Origin: Candidatus Avipropionibacterium avicola | Lineage (GTDB): Bacteria > Actinomycetota > Actinomycetes > Propionibacteriales > Propionibacteriaceae | Length of the DNA stretch: 11,756 nt | Direction of reading: 5' to 3' | Assembly (NCBI GenBank): GCA_018715445.1 | Contig: DVLP01000076.1 | Location: 1 to 11,756, forward strand | Shown here: in pieces, positions 1-6,532 of the stretch | Position numbering within the stretch: position 1 is the first letter of the stretch | Layout: each line of letters opens with the position of its first letter | Translations under genes and position numbers: made by a program | The notes under the pieces: generated by a model | What the model saw: only the letters and a program-made list of their open reading frames with translations | Databases searched by the model: none | What the model was told of the DNA's origin: nothing

Positions 1-1
1 G

Positions 2-748
2 CCGCTGATGGTCGGCGTCGTCGCCCTGACGGTGATCGCGGTCGTCGTCACGGCGGTGGCCGTACGGTTCCACTGGGGCCCCGGCGGGGCGATCTTCCAG
101 CTCTTCGGCGCCGGGGCCTGTCTCTCCCTGCCGGCCACGGCCAGCACCTTCGGGGCGGTCATCGGGATCGGCCTGGGAGCAGTCCTGTTCAGCCTGGTGG
201 TCACCACCGTGTTGTCGGTGCGGCGGATCCGGGCCCGTGACGTCTTCGCCCCCATCGACCCGGTGTCACTGGGGACCGCGAGTGCCGAGGTCCTGCTCAC
301 CACCGGGATCGGTGTCTTCCTGGCCAGCACCGTGGCCGCGGTCCTGGTCCATGGTCACTGGTACTGGGCGACGGTCGCCGCTGTCGCGGCCGTCACCGGC
401 AAGGACCTCCACGCCCGACTCGCGCGCGGCACCCTTCGGTTCCTGGGGACGGCGGTGGGTGTCGCCCTGGCTGCGTGCCTGTTCGCCCTGCAACCTCCAC
501 TGCTGGTGCTGATCCTGATCGCCTGCCTCTGTCAGGGCGCGATCGAGTTGTTGGTGATGCGCAACTACGGGCTGGCGATGATGTTGATCACCGTCATCGC
601 GCTGACGATGGTGCACCTGGCCTCCCCCGAGGCCCCCGGGGCGCTGGCCTTCGACCGGTTGGTCGAGACCACGATCGGTGTGGTCATCGGCTCCCTGGTG
701 ACGATCGGTTCATCGGTCGTGCTCGCCAGGCTGAAGCCGGCCGACTGA
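2..748 (+). CDS. FUSC-family (aromatic acid exporter-like) membrane protein, 5' truncated
   Basis: The reading frame is open to the left edge, so the protein is truncated at its N-terminus; the ATG at 8 is probably internal. The visible 248 codons are almost wholly hydrophobic. A first membrane block spans the first 70 or so residues and ends in a basic loop (SVRRIRARD). A second block follows with features typical of the C-terminal FUSC module: an HWYWATVAA segment, a conserved R/GT stretch (RGTLRFLGTAVGVALA), then RNYGLAMMLITVIAL and a closing ETTIGVVIGSLV helix. Known FUSC members include fusaric-acid resistance and aromatic carboxylate efflux proteins, usually with two such modules. The substrate here cannot be read from sequence. 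The family call is fairly firm, a specific function is not. The stop lies 28 bases before the next gene. Confidence 0.75.
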   Translation, partial: PLMVGVVALTVIAVVVTAVAVRFHWGPGGAIFQLFGAGACLSLPATASTFGAVIGIGLGAVLFSLVVTTVLSVRRIRARDVFAPIDPVSLGTASAEVLLTTGIGVFLASTVAAVLVHGHWYWATVAAVAAVTGKDLHARLARGTLRFLGTAVGVALAACLFALQPPLLVLILIACLCQGAIELLVMRNYGLAMMLITVIALTMVHLASPEAPGALAFDRLVETTIGVVIGSLVTIGSSVVLARLKPAD

Positions 749-764
749 TCCGTACCGGACTGGT

Positions 765-770
765 TAGGCT
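765..770 (+). promoter_or_regulatory. Candidate -10 box (TAGGCT) for the TDT transporter
   Basis: TAGGCT fits the actinobacterial TAnnnT consensus and ends six bases before the GTG at 777. Transcription from it would begin at about the start codon, giving a leaderless mRNA. No convincing -35 is visible. The same layout occurs before dnaX. Confidence 0.45.
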
Positions 771-776
771 CGGCAG

Positions 777-1814
777 GTGCACAACGGCGGAGTGATCGAC
801 CGGGTGGCGGACCAGCTACCTCCGGCTGCGTTCTCCTTCGTGATGGCCGCCGGGATCGTGTCGGTGTCGTTGATGATGCACGACCTGCTCGTGCTCTCGC
901 GGATCCTCATGGTGCTGGCGATCCTGGGCTACCTGGTGTTGATCGGGCTGACCCTGCGACAACTGCTGCACCATCGCTCACGGGTCCGAGGCAATGTCTC
1001 GGCGCCGCCCAGTCGGTTCGGTTATGCGACCTTCGTCGCGGCCTCGGGTGTGCTCGGCACCCGGCTCGTCCTGCTCGGGGTCCCGGTCATCCCGCTGGTC
1101 CAACTGCTGGTCGCGATCTCGGCGGCCGTCGTGATCGGGCAGTGGATCGTCAGGGCGACACGCCGCGACGTGGCCCCGTGGTGGCGGGTCGTCGACGGCT
1201 CCTGGTTCCTGGCCGCGGTTGCCTGTCACTCGATCGGCGTGCTGGCCGCCAGCATCGCTGCGGTCCGCCCGGCGGCGGCCGTCGGCCTGGTCGTGGTCGC
1301 GCTGACGGCCTGGGTCGCCGGGATCGTCGCGTACGGCATCGTGCTGCGCGGGGTCCTCACCCGAGCCGGTCGACGCCAGATCGGTGCCAAGGACCTGACC
1401 GCGCCGTACTGGATCACGATGGGGGCCTGTGCGATCACCGTGCTGGACTCGGTCAAGCTGGCTGTGCTGCCCCCGGAGGTGGTGCCGCCGGCGGTGCACC
1501 AGGTGGTCTCCTGGGTCGGGGTCGGTTTCTGGGTGCTCGCGACCCTGTTGATCCCGGTGATCCTGGCAGCCGGATGGTGGCGCCACATCCGCCACCGGAT
1601 CCCGCTGGACAGTCCGACCACCTTGTGGAGCATCGTCTTCCCGCTCGGGATGTACGACGTCGCCTCGACCCTGATGGCCACCACGCACCAGTTCTGGCTG
1701 GCCAGAGTGATCGGGGAGGTCGGGGTGTGGATCGCCCTGGCAGCCTGGTTGGTGACCGCGGTCCTGCTGACCTCGCGGATCGTTGCCCTGATCCGGGGGC
1801 CGGAGCCGTCCTGA
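777..1814 (+). CDS. TDT family transporter (tellurite-resistance / C4-dicarboxylate, SLAC1-like)
   Basis: This 345-residue polytopic membrane protein has about ten hydrophobic segments. Near the N-terminus PPAAFSFVMAAGIVSVSL matches the opening helix of the TDT family (TehA, Mae1, SLAC1). Further matches are the mid-protein VDGSWFLAAVACHSIGVLAA segment, the PYWITMGACAITVL helix and the C-terminal LWSIVFPLGMYDVAS motif. Characterised relatives move malate, sulfite, chloride or nitrate; the substrate here is unknown. GTG 777 is chosen because a -10 box ends six bases upstream, which suggests a leaderless message; GTG 792 is the alternative and would remove only five residues. It follows an FUSC-type exporter, so the two may share a role in anion or organic acid traffic, but that is inference. 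A hairpin at 1831-1860 follows. Confidence 0.85.
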   Translation: MHNGGVIDRVADQLPPAAFSFVMAAGIVSVSLMMHDLLVLSRILMVLAILGYLVLIGLTLRQLLHHRSRVRGNVSAPPSRFGYATFVAASGVLGTRLVLLGVPVIPLVQLLVAISAAVVIGQWIVRATRRDVAPWWRVVDGSWFLAAVACHSIGVLAASIAAVRPAAAVGLVVVALTAWVAGIVAYGIVLRGVLTRAGRRQIGAKDLTAPYWITMGACAITVLDSVKLAVLPPEVVPPAVHQVVSWVGVGFWVLATLLIPVILAAGWWRHIRHRIPLDSPTTLWSIVFPLGMYDVASTLMATTHQFWLARVIGEVGVWIALAAWLVTAVLLTSRIVALIRGPEPS

Positions 1815-1830
1815 GCCCCCCGAAGACGAC

Positions 1831-1860
1831 GAGGGCCGGACCTTGAACAGGCCCGGCCTC
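1831..1860. terminator. Bidirectional hairpin between the TDT gene and tRNA-Ser
   Basis: An imperfect GC-rich inverted repeat: GAG, one bulged G, GCCGG, one mismatch and CC on the left pair with GG, CCGGC and CTC on the right, around a short loop (TTGAACA). It sits 16 bases after the TDT stop and 7 bases past the encoded CCA of the tRNA read on the minus strand. It could therefore terminate both convergent transcripts. There is no T-run, which is common for terminators in high-GC actinobacteria. Confidence 0.6.
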
Positions 1861-1867
1861 ATCACAT

Positions 1868-1955
1868 TGGCGGAGGATAGGGGATTCGAACCCCTGAGGG
1901 CTTGCACCCAACCCGCTTTCCAAGCGAGCGCCATAGGCCACTAGGCGAATCCTCC
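1868..1955 (-). tRNA. tRNA-Ser (anticodon GGA)
   Basis: Read on the minus strand, the acceptor arms GGAGGAT and ATCCTCC pair over seven bases, followed by discriminator G and an encoded CCA. The anticodon stem CTCGC/GCGGG closes the loop TTGGAAA, giving anticodon GGA (reads UCC and UCU). The T-arm carries GGGGTTCGAATCCCC. A long variable arm sits between anticodon and T-arms, and the total is 88 bases with CCA; a long variable arm plus a discriminator G is the class II serine signature. A serine tRNA close to ffs and dnaX is common in actinobacteria. Confidence 0.97.
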
Positions 1956-1962
1956 GCAGAGG

Positions 1963-1992
1963 AGGGTACCGGATCGGCTGCGCGCGGGCGAA
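1963..1992 (-). promoter_or_regulatory. Promoter of tRNA-Ser
   Basis: On the minus strand a -35-like TTCGCC (1992-1987) and a -10 TACCCT (1968-1963) are 18 bases apart. The -10 ends seven bases before the first tRNA base at 1955, so the 5' leader would be almost absent. The promoter lies in the short gap after the upstream lipoprotein gene, so the tRNA need not depend on read-through. Confidence 0.6.
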
Positions 1993-2001
1993 TCCGTACG
2001 G

Positions 2002-3336
2002 TCACCCTGCGACCACCGACAGCAGTTCGGTGGGGCGGGATTCGCTGCCGCTGATCAGCAGGAGTTCGTCGTTCAGGATGTGGAAGTACGAGGACGGCAG
2101 GGGGGTGGAACGGACGGCACCCGTGCGGTCCACGGCCACGCAGTCGCCGTCCTCGGGACTGATCCAGACGTACTCGCCCACCCCCGCGACCAGGAACTCG
2201 GTGCCGGGTGGCAGCGCGACCTTCCCGACCGAGACCTCCTTCTCGTCGAGTCGGCGTGACAACAGCTTCGGCTCGGCCTCGGGCGAGACCTGCCACAGCA
2301 GGCGGCTGTCGATCGAGGGCGAGAGCACCATCCGGCCGGTGGTGGTGGCCACGACTTGGCCGTCATTGAGCCGTACCAGCTCGTACGGGCGGGTGGCGTC
2401 GTCGTCACCCTCGCCGAAGAGCACGACGAACTCGGGATGCTGTTGGTGCCCGTCGATCTCGCGCCCGGCCAGGGGAAGCTGCCACAGTTCCTCCCCGTTC
2501 TCGAGGTCGAACCCGGACAGCACCGGGCCGACGGAGTCACTGGCCAACCAACCGAGCCCCACGACCCCACGGATCCCCATGGCCACCAGACCTTCGCGAC
2601 GCCACAACTGCTCGCCGGAGTCGGCAGCCAGGGCCACCGTCGCGAACTCGTCCTCCGGATCGGGGACCCAGTTGCCCTCGCCGCCGCCGTTCACGGTGAT
2701 CAGGACCACCGAGGCATTGGCGTCGACCGCTCGGACCTGGAGTGATCCGTCGGTCCACCGTTCCTGGCCGTCGGGCACCGGCGGCTCGACCTCGGCGGTC
2801 CAGCGCACCGAGGCGTCGGCGGCGCTGAACGCGACCATGCCGTACCCGCTGGAGCGGGTGGTGGTGTCGGTCGGGCAGCGGTCGGCGTTGCCCGGGCAGG
2901 GGCTGAGCCAGTACCGCTGGACGATCAGCCCGTCCTTGCCGTCGTCGACGGCCACCACGTCGTCGTTCTGCACCTTGAGCGCGTCGGTCTCGCCGGGGAT
3001 CTCGTCGGGCAGGTCGTCGTCGGTCCAGACCACGCTGCCGTCACTGAGGTTCAGCACGGTGAAGGCTCGACCGTGCTTGGCGTTCTGGCCGATGACCAGG
3101 ACGCGTTCACCGAGCAAGGTGGACCCGTAGGCCGAGACCACGACGCTGTCGGAGGGGGCCTGCCACAGGCTGGTCACCGCCAGCTCTGCGGCGGGTTCGT
3201 CCTCGTACGGCACCGGGACGTCCGAGGTCGGGGTGGCGATGGCATCGGGATCGGACACCAGGCTGCAGCCCGGCAGGGTCAGGGCGGCGGACGAGCACAA
3301 CGCGGCAGTCAGCAGGGTGCGGCGGGGGAGCGGCAT
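2002..3336 (-). CDS. Lipoprotein with PQQ-like beta-propeller repeats
   Basis: 444 residues. The N-terminus MPLPRRTLLTAAL...LTLPGC is a lipoprotein signal with lipobox LPGC and lipidated Cys24; the PRRTLL stretch resembles a Tat motif, so export may be Tat-dependent. The mature part holds repeated blade-end motifs of the PQQ-like type: NLSDGSVVW (about 96-104), SAADASVRW (171-179), AADSGEQLW (237-245) and DLENGEELW (277-285). This implies a beta-propeller on the outer face of the membrane. Cys147 and Cys154 could form a disulfide. Such proteins are often scaffolds or sensors without bound PQQ; no enzymatic function can be assigned. The ATG at 3336 is chosen over an upstream in-frame start (3471) because it yields the signal peptide and has GAGGA seven bases upstream. 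The membrane protein gene ends 52 bases upstream and may be co-transcribed. Confidence 0.8.
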   Translation of the reverse strand: MPLPRRTLLTAALCSSAALTLPGCSLVSDPDAIATPTSDVPVPYEDEPAAELAVTSLWQAPSDSVVVSAYGSTLLGERVLVIGQNAKHGRAFTVLNLSDGSVVWTDDDLPDEIPGETDALKVQNDDVVAVDDGKDGLIVQRYWLSPCPGNADRCPTDTTTRSSGYGMVAFSAADASVRWTAEVEPPVPDGQERWTDGSLQVRAVDANASVVLITVNGGGEGNWVPDPEDEFATVALAADSGEQLWRREGLVAMGIRGVVGLGWLASDSVGPVLSGFDLENGEELWQLPLAGREIDGHQQHPEFVVLFGEGDDDATRPYELVRLNDGQVVATTTGRMVLSPSIDSRLLWQVSPEAEPKLLSRRLDEKEVSVGKVALPPGTEFLVAGVGEYVWISPEDGDCVAVDRTGAVRSTPLPSSYFHILNDELLLISGSESRPTELLSVVAG

Positions 3337-3343
3337 GGACCCA

Positions 3344-3348
3344 TCCTC
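3344..3348 (-). promoter_or_regulatory. Ribosome binding site deciding the lipoprotein start
   Basis: GAGGA on the minus strand, seven bases before ATG 3336. The reading frame stays open upstream to 3471, but only this start has both a Shine-Dalgarno sequence and a correct lipoprotein signal immediately after it. Confidence 0.65.
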
Positions 3349-3388
3349 GCCCCGGTACGGGTCGCGACCAAGGACCAGCCCCGAGGTG

Positions 3389-3814
3389 TCAGCCGGTGAA
3401 CAGCTCCAGCGCCACCACGACCGTGGCTCCCAGCCCCACGACCTTGACGATCTCGGTGACCACGTACGCATGGTGTGCCCGGGACCGCGGGACGTCCTCG
3501 CCGGCCAACACCCGATCCGAGCGACGCGACAGCCGCGGTCGGATCACCGCCATCTGGACCACCAGGAGCACGATGGTGACGGAGGCGCAGATCAGCAGGG
3601 CCGGACTGCGCTGCCCGAGCAACAGGGCGAGCAGGACGCCGACGGCCAGGACACACTCCACCGCGTTGAGGGCGGCGAACACCAGCCGCCCGATCCCCAA
3701 CCCGAGCGGCACCGTGACACCCGGGGCACGGAACTTCAACGGTGCCTCCAGGAACGAGATGGCCAACACCATCCCCAGCCAGATCGCTGCGGCTGCGCCC
3801 ACCCAGGTGTTCAT
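3389..3814 (-). CDS. Conserved small integral membrane protein, function unknown
   Basis: 141 residues with four predicted membrane helices, roughly at 3-21, 44-66, 72-91 and 118-139. A distinctive conserved-looking stretch FLEAPLKFRAPG at 21-32 follows helix 1. A basic loop (RPRLSRRSDR, 92-101) separates helices 3 and 4. I recall similar uncharacterised four-helix proteins with this FLEAPLKF motif in other bacteria but can give no function. The start at ATG 3814 has GGAAGA eight bases upstream. A REP-like palindrome begins 16 bases upstream of the start and would lie in, or next to, the 5' leader. The lipoprotein gene follows 52 bases downstream on the same strand. Confidence 0.7.
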   Translation of the reverse strand: MNTWVGAAAAIWLGMVLAISFLEAPLKFRAPGVTVPLGLGIGRLVFAALNAVECVLAVGVLLALLLGQRSPALLICASVTIVLLVVQMAVIRPRLSRRSDRVLAGEDVPRSRAHHAYVVTEIVKVVGLGATVVVALELFTG

Positions 3815-3830
3815 GGGTCCAGTCTTCCAT

Positions 3831-3873
3831 CGGCCCCTCGACGAGCTCGGGGGCCGTGGGGGAGGCTCGAGGG
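3831..3873. repeat. REP-like palindrome plus an adjacent half copy
   Basis: 3831-3856 has 7-bp perfect outer arms, CGGCCCC (3831-3837) and GGGGCCG (3850-3856), around a 12-base centre containing CGAGCTCG. Its reverse complement, CCCCGAGCTCGTCGAGGGG, closely matches the repeat unit inside the dnaX linker (5487-5705). The GAGGCTCGAGGG stretch at 3862-3873 looks like the right half of a second copy. It occupies the space between the minus-strand membrane protein start and the plus-strand ffs promoter. Confidence 0.7.
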
Positions 3874-3884
3874 TCGTGGGCTGG

Positions 3885-3914
3885 TTGGGCTCGGGTCGCA
3901 GTTGCGACTACACT
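3885..3914 (+). promoter_or_regulatory. Promoter of ffs, with a palindrome in its spacer
   Basis: -35-like TTGGGC (3885-3890) and -10 TACACT (3909-3914) are separated by 18 bases, and the SRP RNA 5' end follows about seven bases downstream. The last 14 bases of the spacer are a palindrome, GTCGCA-GT-TGCGAC (3895-3908), touching the -10 box. Confidence 0.65.
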
Positions 3915-3920
3915 CGTCGC

Positions 3921-4010
3921 CAGCCCCCCGCGTGGCGGCATCTCGCCCAACTCCCCCAGGGTCGGAAGACAGCAAGGGTCAGTGAGCTCTGTCGGGTACG
4001 CGGGGGGTCC
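3921..4010 (+). ncRNA. ffs: Signal recognition particle RNA, small bacterial (4.5S-like) type
   Basis: The apical core is diagnostic: CAGG, then the GTC-GGAA-GAC tetraloop hairpin at 3961-3970, then AGCAAGG. This is the conserved domain IV that binds Ffh and FtsY. The ends form a perfect 10-bp stem, CCCCCCGCGT (3924-3933) with ACGCGGGGGG (3998-4007). About 90 bases fits the Alu-less small SRP RNA class. A promoter lies directly upstream. Exact ends are estimated from the terminal stem; no clear U-rich terminator follows. The RNA works with Ffh to target nascent membrane and secreted proteins to the translocon. Confidence 0.93.
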
Positions 4011-4068
4011 TTCATGCCCTGCGACGCGGGAAACGGCGCTGGAAACATGACGCGACCGAGGGCGATTC

Positions 4069-4092
4069 GGGCCCGTAACCGGTTGCGGGGCC
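4069..4092. other. Interrupted dyad in the ffs-dnaX spacer
   Basis: Within the roughly 200-base gene-free spacer 4011-4213, GGGCCCGTAACC (4069-4080) abuts GGTTGCGGGGCC (4081-4092). The two halves pair at 10 of 12 positions plus one G-T, centred on AACCGGTT. It could be a late terminator for ffs (a stem with a four-base loop as RNA) or a protein-binding dyad. I see no gene or tRNA in the rest of the spacer apart from the dnaX promoter at its end. Confidence 0.4.
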
Positions 4093-4176
4093 ACGGTCGG
4101 GGCACGAATTCAGCGGCATCGCCGCCCAGCCACCTCCGGACCGGGCTCGAACCCGTCCGCGAGGGCTGCGGCCTGG

Positions 4177-4206
4177 TTCCGTCCTGTCGCCGGTGGCGGC
4201 TAGGGT
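4177..4206 (+). promoter_or_regulatory. Promoter of dnaX, predicted leaderless
   Basis: -10 TAGGGT (4201-4206), with a weak -35-like TTCCGT (4177-4182) 18 bases before it. The -10 ends seven bases before GTG 4214, so the transcript would begin at about the start codon. No Shine-Dalgarno sequence lies between them, which supports a leaderless mRNA. Confidence 0.55.
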
Positions 4207-4213
4207 CTGATGC

Positions 4214-6505
4214 GTGACCGAGGACCCGACTGCCGTGGATGCGCTCATCGCCGAGCCGGAGGGTGCGCGTACCCAGGCGGCGCCGCTGGCGCTGTACCGG
4301 CGGTACCGTCCGGACACCTTCGCCGACCTGATCGGCCAGGACCATGTCACCGCGCCGTTGCAGCGTGCCCTCACCAACAACAAGGTGAACCACGCCTACC
4401 TGTTCTCCGGCCCCCGTGGCTGTGGCAAGACCACCAGTGCCCGGATCCTGGCGCGGGCGCTGAACTGCGAGCAGGGCCCGACCCCGACGCCGTGCGGCGA
4501 GTGCCAGTCGTGTCGGGATCTGGCCCGTGGCGGGCCGGGCAGCATCGACGTGATCGAGATCGACGCCGCCTCCCACGGTGGTGTGGACGACGCCCGTGAC
4601 CTGCGTGACCGGGCGTTCTTCGCGCCGGTGAGCAGCCGCTACAAGGTCTACATCATCGATGAGGCCCACATGGTGACCGCGGCCGGTTTCAACGCGTTGC
4701 TGAAGTTGGTGGAGGAGCCGCCGCCGCACGTGAAGTTCGTCTTCGCGACGACCGAGCCGGAGAAGGTGATCGGCACCATCCGGTCGCGGACCCACCACTA
4801 CCCGTTCCGGTTGGTGCCGCCGAAGGTGTTGGGCGCCTACCTGGCCGAGTTGTGTGAAGCCGAGGGAGTGGCCGTCGAGGAGTCGGTGCTGCCGCTGGTG
4901 GTACGAGCCGGGGCCGGCTCGGTCCGCGACTCGCTCTCGGTGCTCGACCAACTGTTGGGCGGTGCCGCCGACGACGGAGTCTCCTACACCCAGGCCGCTG
5001 CGCTGCTGGGCTACACCCCGGACTCGTTGCTCGACGAGGTGCTGGACGCCGTCGCCGCCGGGGATGCCGGAGGGGTCTTCTCCGCGGTCGACAAGGTGAT
5101 CGAGGTCGGCCAGGACCCCCGTCGCTTCGCCGAGGACCTGCTGCGCCGATTGCGTGACCTGGTGATCGTGGCAGCAGTCCCCGACGCGGTCAGCTCCGGG
5201 CTGGTCGACGTCGCCGGTGACCAGGCCGAGCGCCTCCAGAACCAGGCCGCCAGCCTCGGTGCCGGTGAGCTGACCCGCGCCGCCGAGGTGATCGCCGCCG
5301 GACTGACCGAGATGCGTGGCACCACCGCGCCCCGGCTGCACCTGGAGCTGATGTGTTCACGCGTCCTGCTCCCCGAGGCCGACCTGGACGGTCGCGGCCT
5401 GCACGCCCGGATCGACCGCCTGGAACGGGTCGTCGGCATGAACGCCGGCGCCCCCCTGCCCCAGACGGCCCCCGTGCCCGCACCCACGACGTCCCCCGAA
5501 CCGGTACGCCCCACGTCCCCCGAGCCCGTACGCTCCACGTCCCCCGAGCCCGTCGAGAGATCCGAGCCCGTACGTCCCACCTCCCCCGAGCCCGTCGAGG
5601 GGTCCGCATCGTCCCTCGAGCCTGTCGAGGGGTCTGCGCCCGTACGTCCCACGTCCGCCGAGCCGGTACGTTCCACGCCCCCCGAGCCCGTCGAGGGGCC
5701 CGCTGCAACCTCGCCAGCGCCCACCCAGCCTGCGGCCGAGTCCGCCACCACCGGGATGGGGACGGCCGATGTCCGTCGGCTCTGGCCCGATGTCCTGGAG
5801 GCGGTCAAGCGGCGACGCCGCTACACCTGGATCCTGCTGAGTCAGAACTCGCACGTGATGGAGGCCGGGGACGGACGACTCACCCTCGGGTTGGCGAACC
5901 CTGGCGCCCGGGACGCGTTCTCCAAGGGCGGTTCCGAGGAGATCCTGACCGATGCCCTGGCCGAGGTGCTCGGCACCCGCTTCACGGTCCAGGCGATCGT
6001 CGACCCCGGTGACGGTCCCTCGCGTGGGGGAGGGTCGAGCGGTCCCGGCCCGGCACCGTCCTCGCCGCCACCCCAACCCACCCCGGCCGCCACGCCGCCT
6101 CCTGTCGCCTCCGCACCGACGAACGCACCGACCGCCCCGCCGATGGACGACGGTCCCCAACCCGGTCCCGCACCGGAGCGACCGGAGGCGAACGGTGCCC
6201 AGCGTGAGACCCGACCGGATCCGACTGCCGTCGGTGCGATCAGCCAGCAGAGCCCGGTCGCAGCACCGAGCAGCCCGACCAGTCCGGAGGCGCAGGCCGC
6301 CGCCGTACGAGCACGGGAGTCGATCCGGGCGACCCGGCACGCCGGGGGTGCGGTGCCGCCGCCCGAGGATGACGAACCTGAACCGGACGTCGACCAGTGG
6401 GTCGATCGTGACGACGAGGTGATGGACGACAGCTTCGGCTCCCACACCGAACTGCTGGCCCGTCATCTGGACGCCGAGATCATCGAGGACGAGGAGGTCG
6501 GCTGA
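4214..6505 (+). CDS. dnaX: DNA polymerase III subunit gamma/tau (clamp loader ATPase)
   Basis: 763 residues. DnaX loads the sliding clamp and links polymerase cores at the replication fork. After a 25-residue leader comes ALYRRYRPDTFADLIGQ, the usual DnaX opening. Walker A GPRGCGKT is at 66-73, zinc ligands Cys85, 94, 97 and 100, Walker B IIDEAH around 147-152, and the arginine-finger motif appears as SRT (191-193) instead of SRC. The collar domain ends near residue 405. Residues about 425-497 are a Pro/Glu/Val-rich linker made of a repeated (S/P)PEPV(R/E) unit encoded by REP-like DNA. A folded C-terminal domain covers about 515-600 (MGTADVRRLWPDVLEAV onward), then a long Pro-rich tail and an acidic end. 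The GTG start is supported by the -10 box seven bases upstream. No A-rich frameshift site is visible, so only the full-length tau form is expected. Confidence 0.97.
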   Translation: MTEDPTAVDALIAEPEGARTQAAPLALYRRYRPDTFADLIGQDHVTAPLQRALTNNKVNHAYLFSGPRGCGKTTSARILARALNCEQGPTPTPCGECQSCRDLARGGPGSIDVIEIDAASHGGVDDARDLRDRAFFAPVSSRYKVYIIDEAHMVTAAGFNALLKLVEEPPPHVKFVFATTEPEKVIGTIRSRTHHYPFRLVPPKVLGAYLAELCEAEGVAVEESVLPLVVRAGAGSVRDSLSVLDQLLGGAADDGVSYTQAAALLGYTPDSLLDEVLDAVAAGDAGGVFSAVDKVIEVGQDPRRFAEDLLRRLRDLVIVAAVPDAVSSGLVDVAGDQAERLQNQAASLGAGELTRAAEVIAAGLTEMRGTTAPRLHLELMCSRVLLPEADLDGRGLHARIDRLERVVGMNAGAPLPQTAPVPAPTTSPEPVRPTSPEPVRSTSPEPVERSEPVRPTSPEPVEGSASSLEPVEGSAPVRPTSAEPVRSTPPEPVEGPAATSPAPTQPAAESATTGMGTADVRRLWPDVLEAVKRRRRYTWILLSQNSHVMEAGDGRLTLGLANPGARDAFSKGGSEEILTDALAEVLGTRFTVQAIVDPGDGPSRGGGSSGPGPAPSSPPPQPTPAATPPPVASAPTNAPTAPPMDDGPQPGPAPERPEANGAQRETRPDPTAVGAISQQSPVAAPSSPTSPEAQAAAVRARESIRATRHAGGAVPPPEDDEPEPDVDQWVDRDDEVMDDSFGSHTELLARHLDAEIIEDEEVG
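5487..5705 (+). repeat. In-frame cluster of REP-like units inside dnaX
   Basis: About eight related units, complete or partial, start near 5492, 5516, 5540, 5561, 5582, 5611, 5653 and 5677. Two versions alternate: one ends in CCCGAGCCCGTCGAGGGG (encodes PEPVEG), the other in CCGAGCCCGTACG (encodes PEPVR). The 5611 unit contains a perfect hairpin, CCCTCGA (5613-5619), loop GCCTG, TCGAGGG (5625-5631). All are in the same reading frame and keep dnaX open. The unit matches the intergenic palindrome at 3831-3856 in reverse orientation. Confidence 0.8.
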
Positions 6506-6532
6506 CGTCCCGCGGGTCGTCCCGACAGCGTC

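Noticed and set aside
978..1934. Long minus-strand open frame opposite the TDT transporter
   Set aside because: Its translation is low-complexity Arg/Gly/Asp/Pro, typical of antisense frames in high-GC DNA. It also runs into the tRNA gene and overlaps a clear membrane protein.
4130..4180. GGGTTCGAGCCC on the minus strand, resembling a tRNA T-arm
   Set aside because: The stem has a mismatch, and no acceptor, D-arm or anticodon arm can be built around it; it is most likely chance in GC-rich DNA.
3908..5341. 477-codon minus-strand open frame across ffs and dnaX
   Set aside because: It covers the SRP RNA and the ATPase core of dnaX, both certain; its Gly/Gln/His/Arg-rich composition is that of a shadow frame.
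4400..5500. Programmed -1 frameshift in dnaX producing a short gamma subunit
   Set aside because: No A-AAA-AAG-type slippery run is present; the gene is GC-rich throughout, so only the full-length product is supported.
5487..5705. CRISPR array
   Set aside because: The units are 18-26 bases, differ from one another, have no regular unique spacers, and are translated as part of dnaX.
6010..6045. Another REP-like unit in the dnaX Pro-rich tail
   Set aside because: GGTCCCTCG and GGGTCGAGCGG fragments occur, but they do not line up as a palindrome with the consensus.
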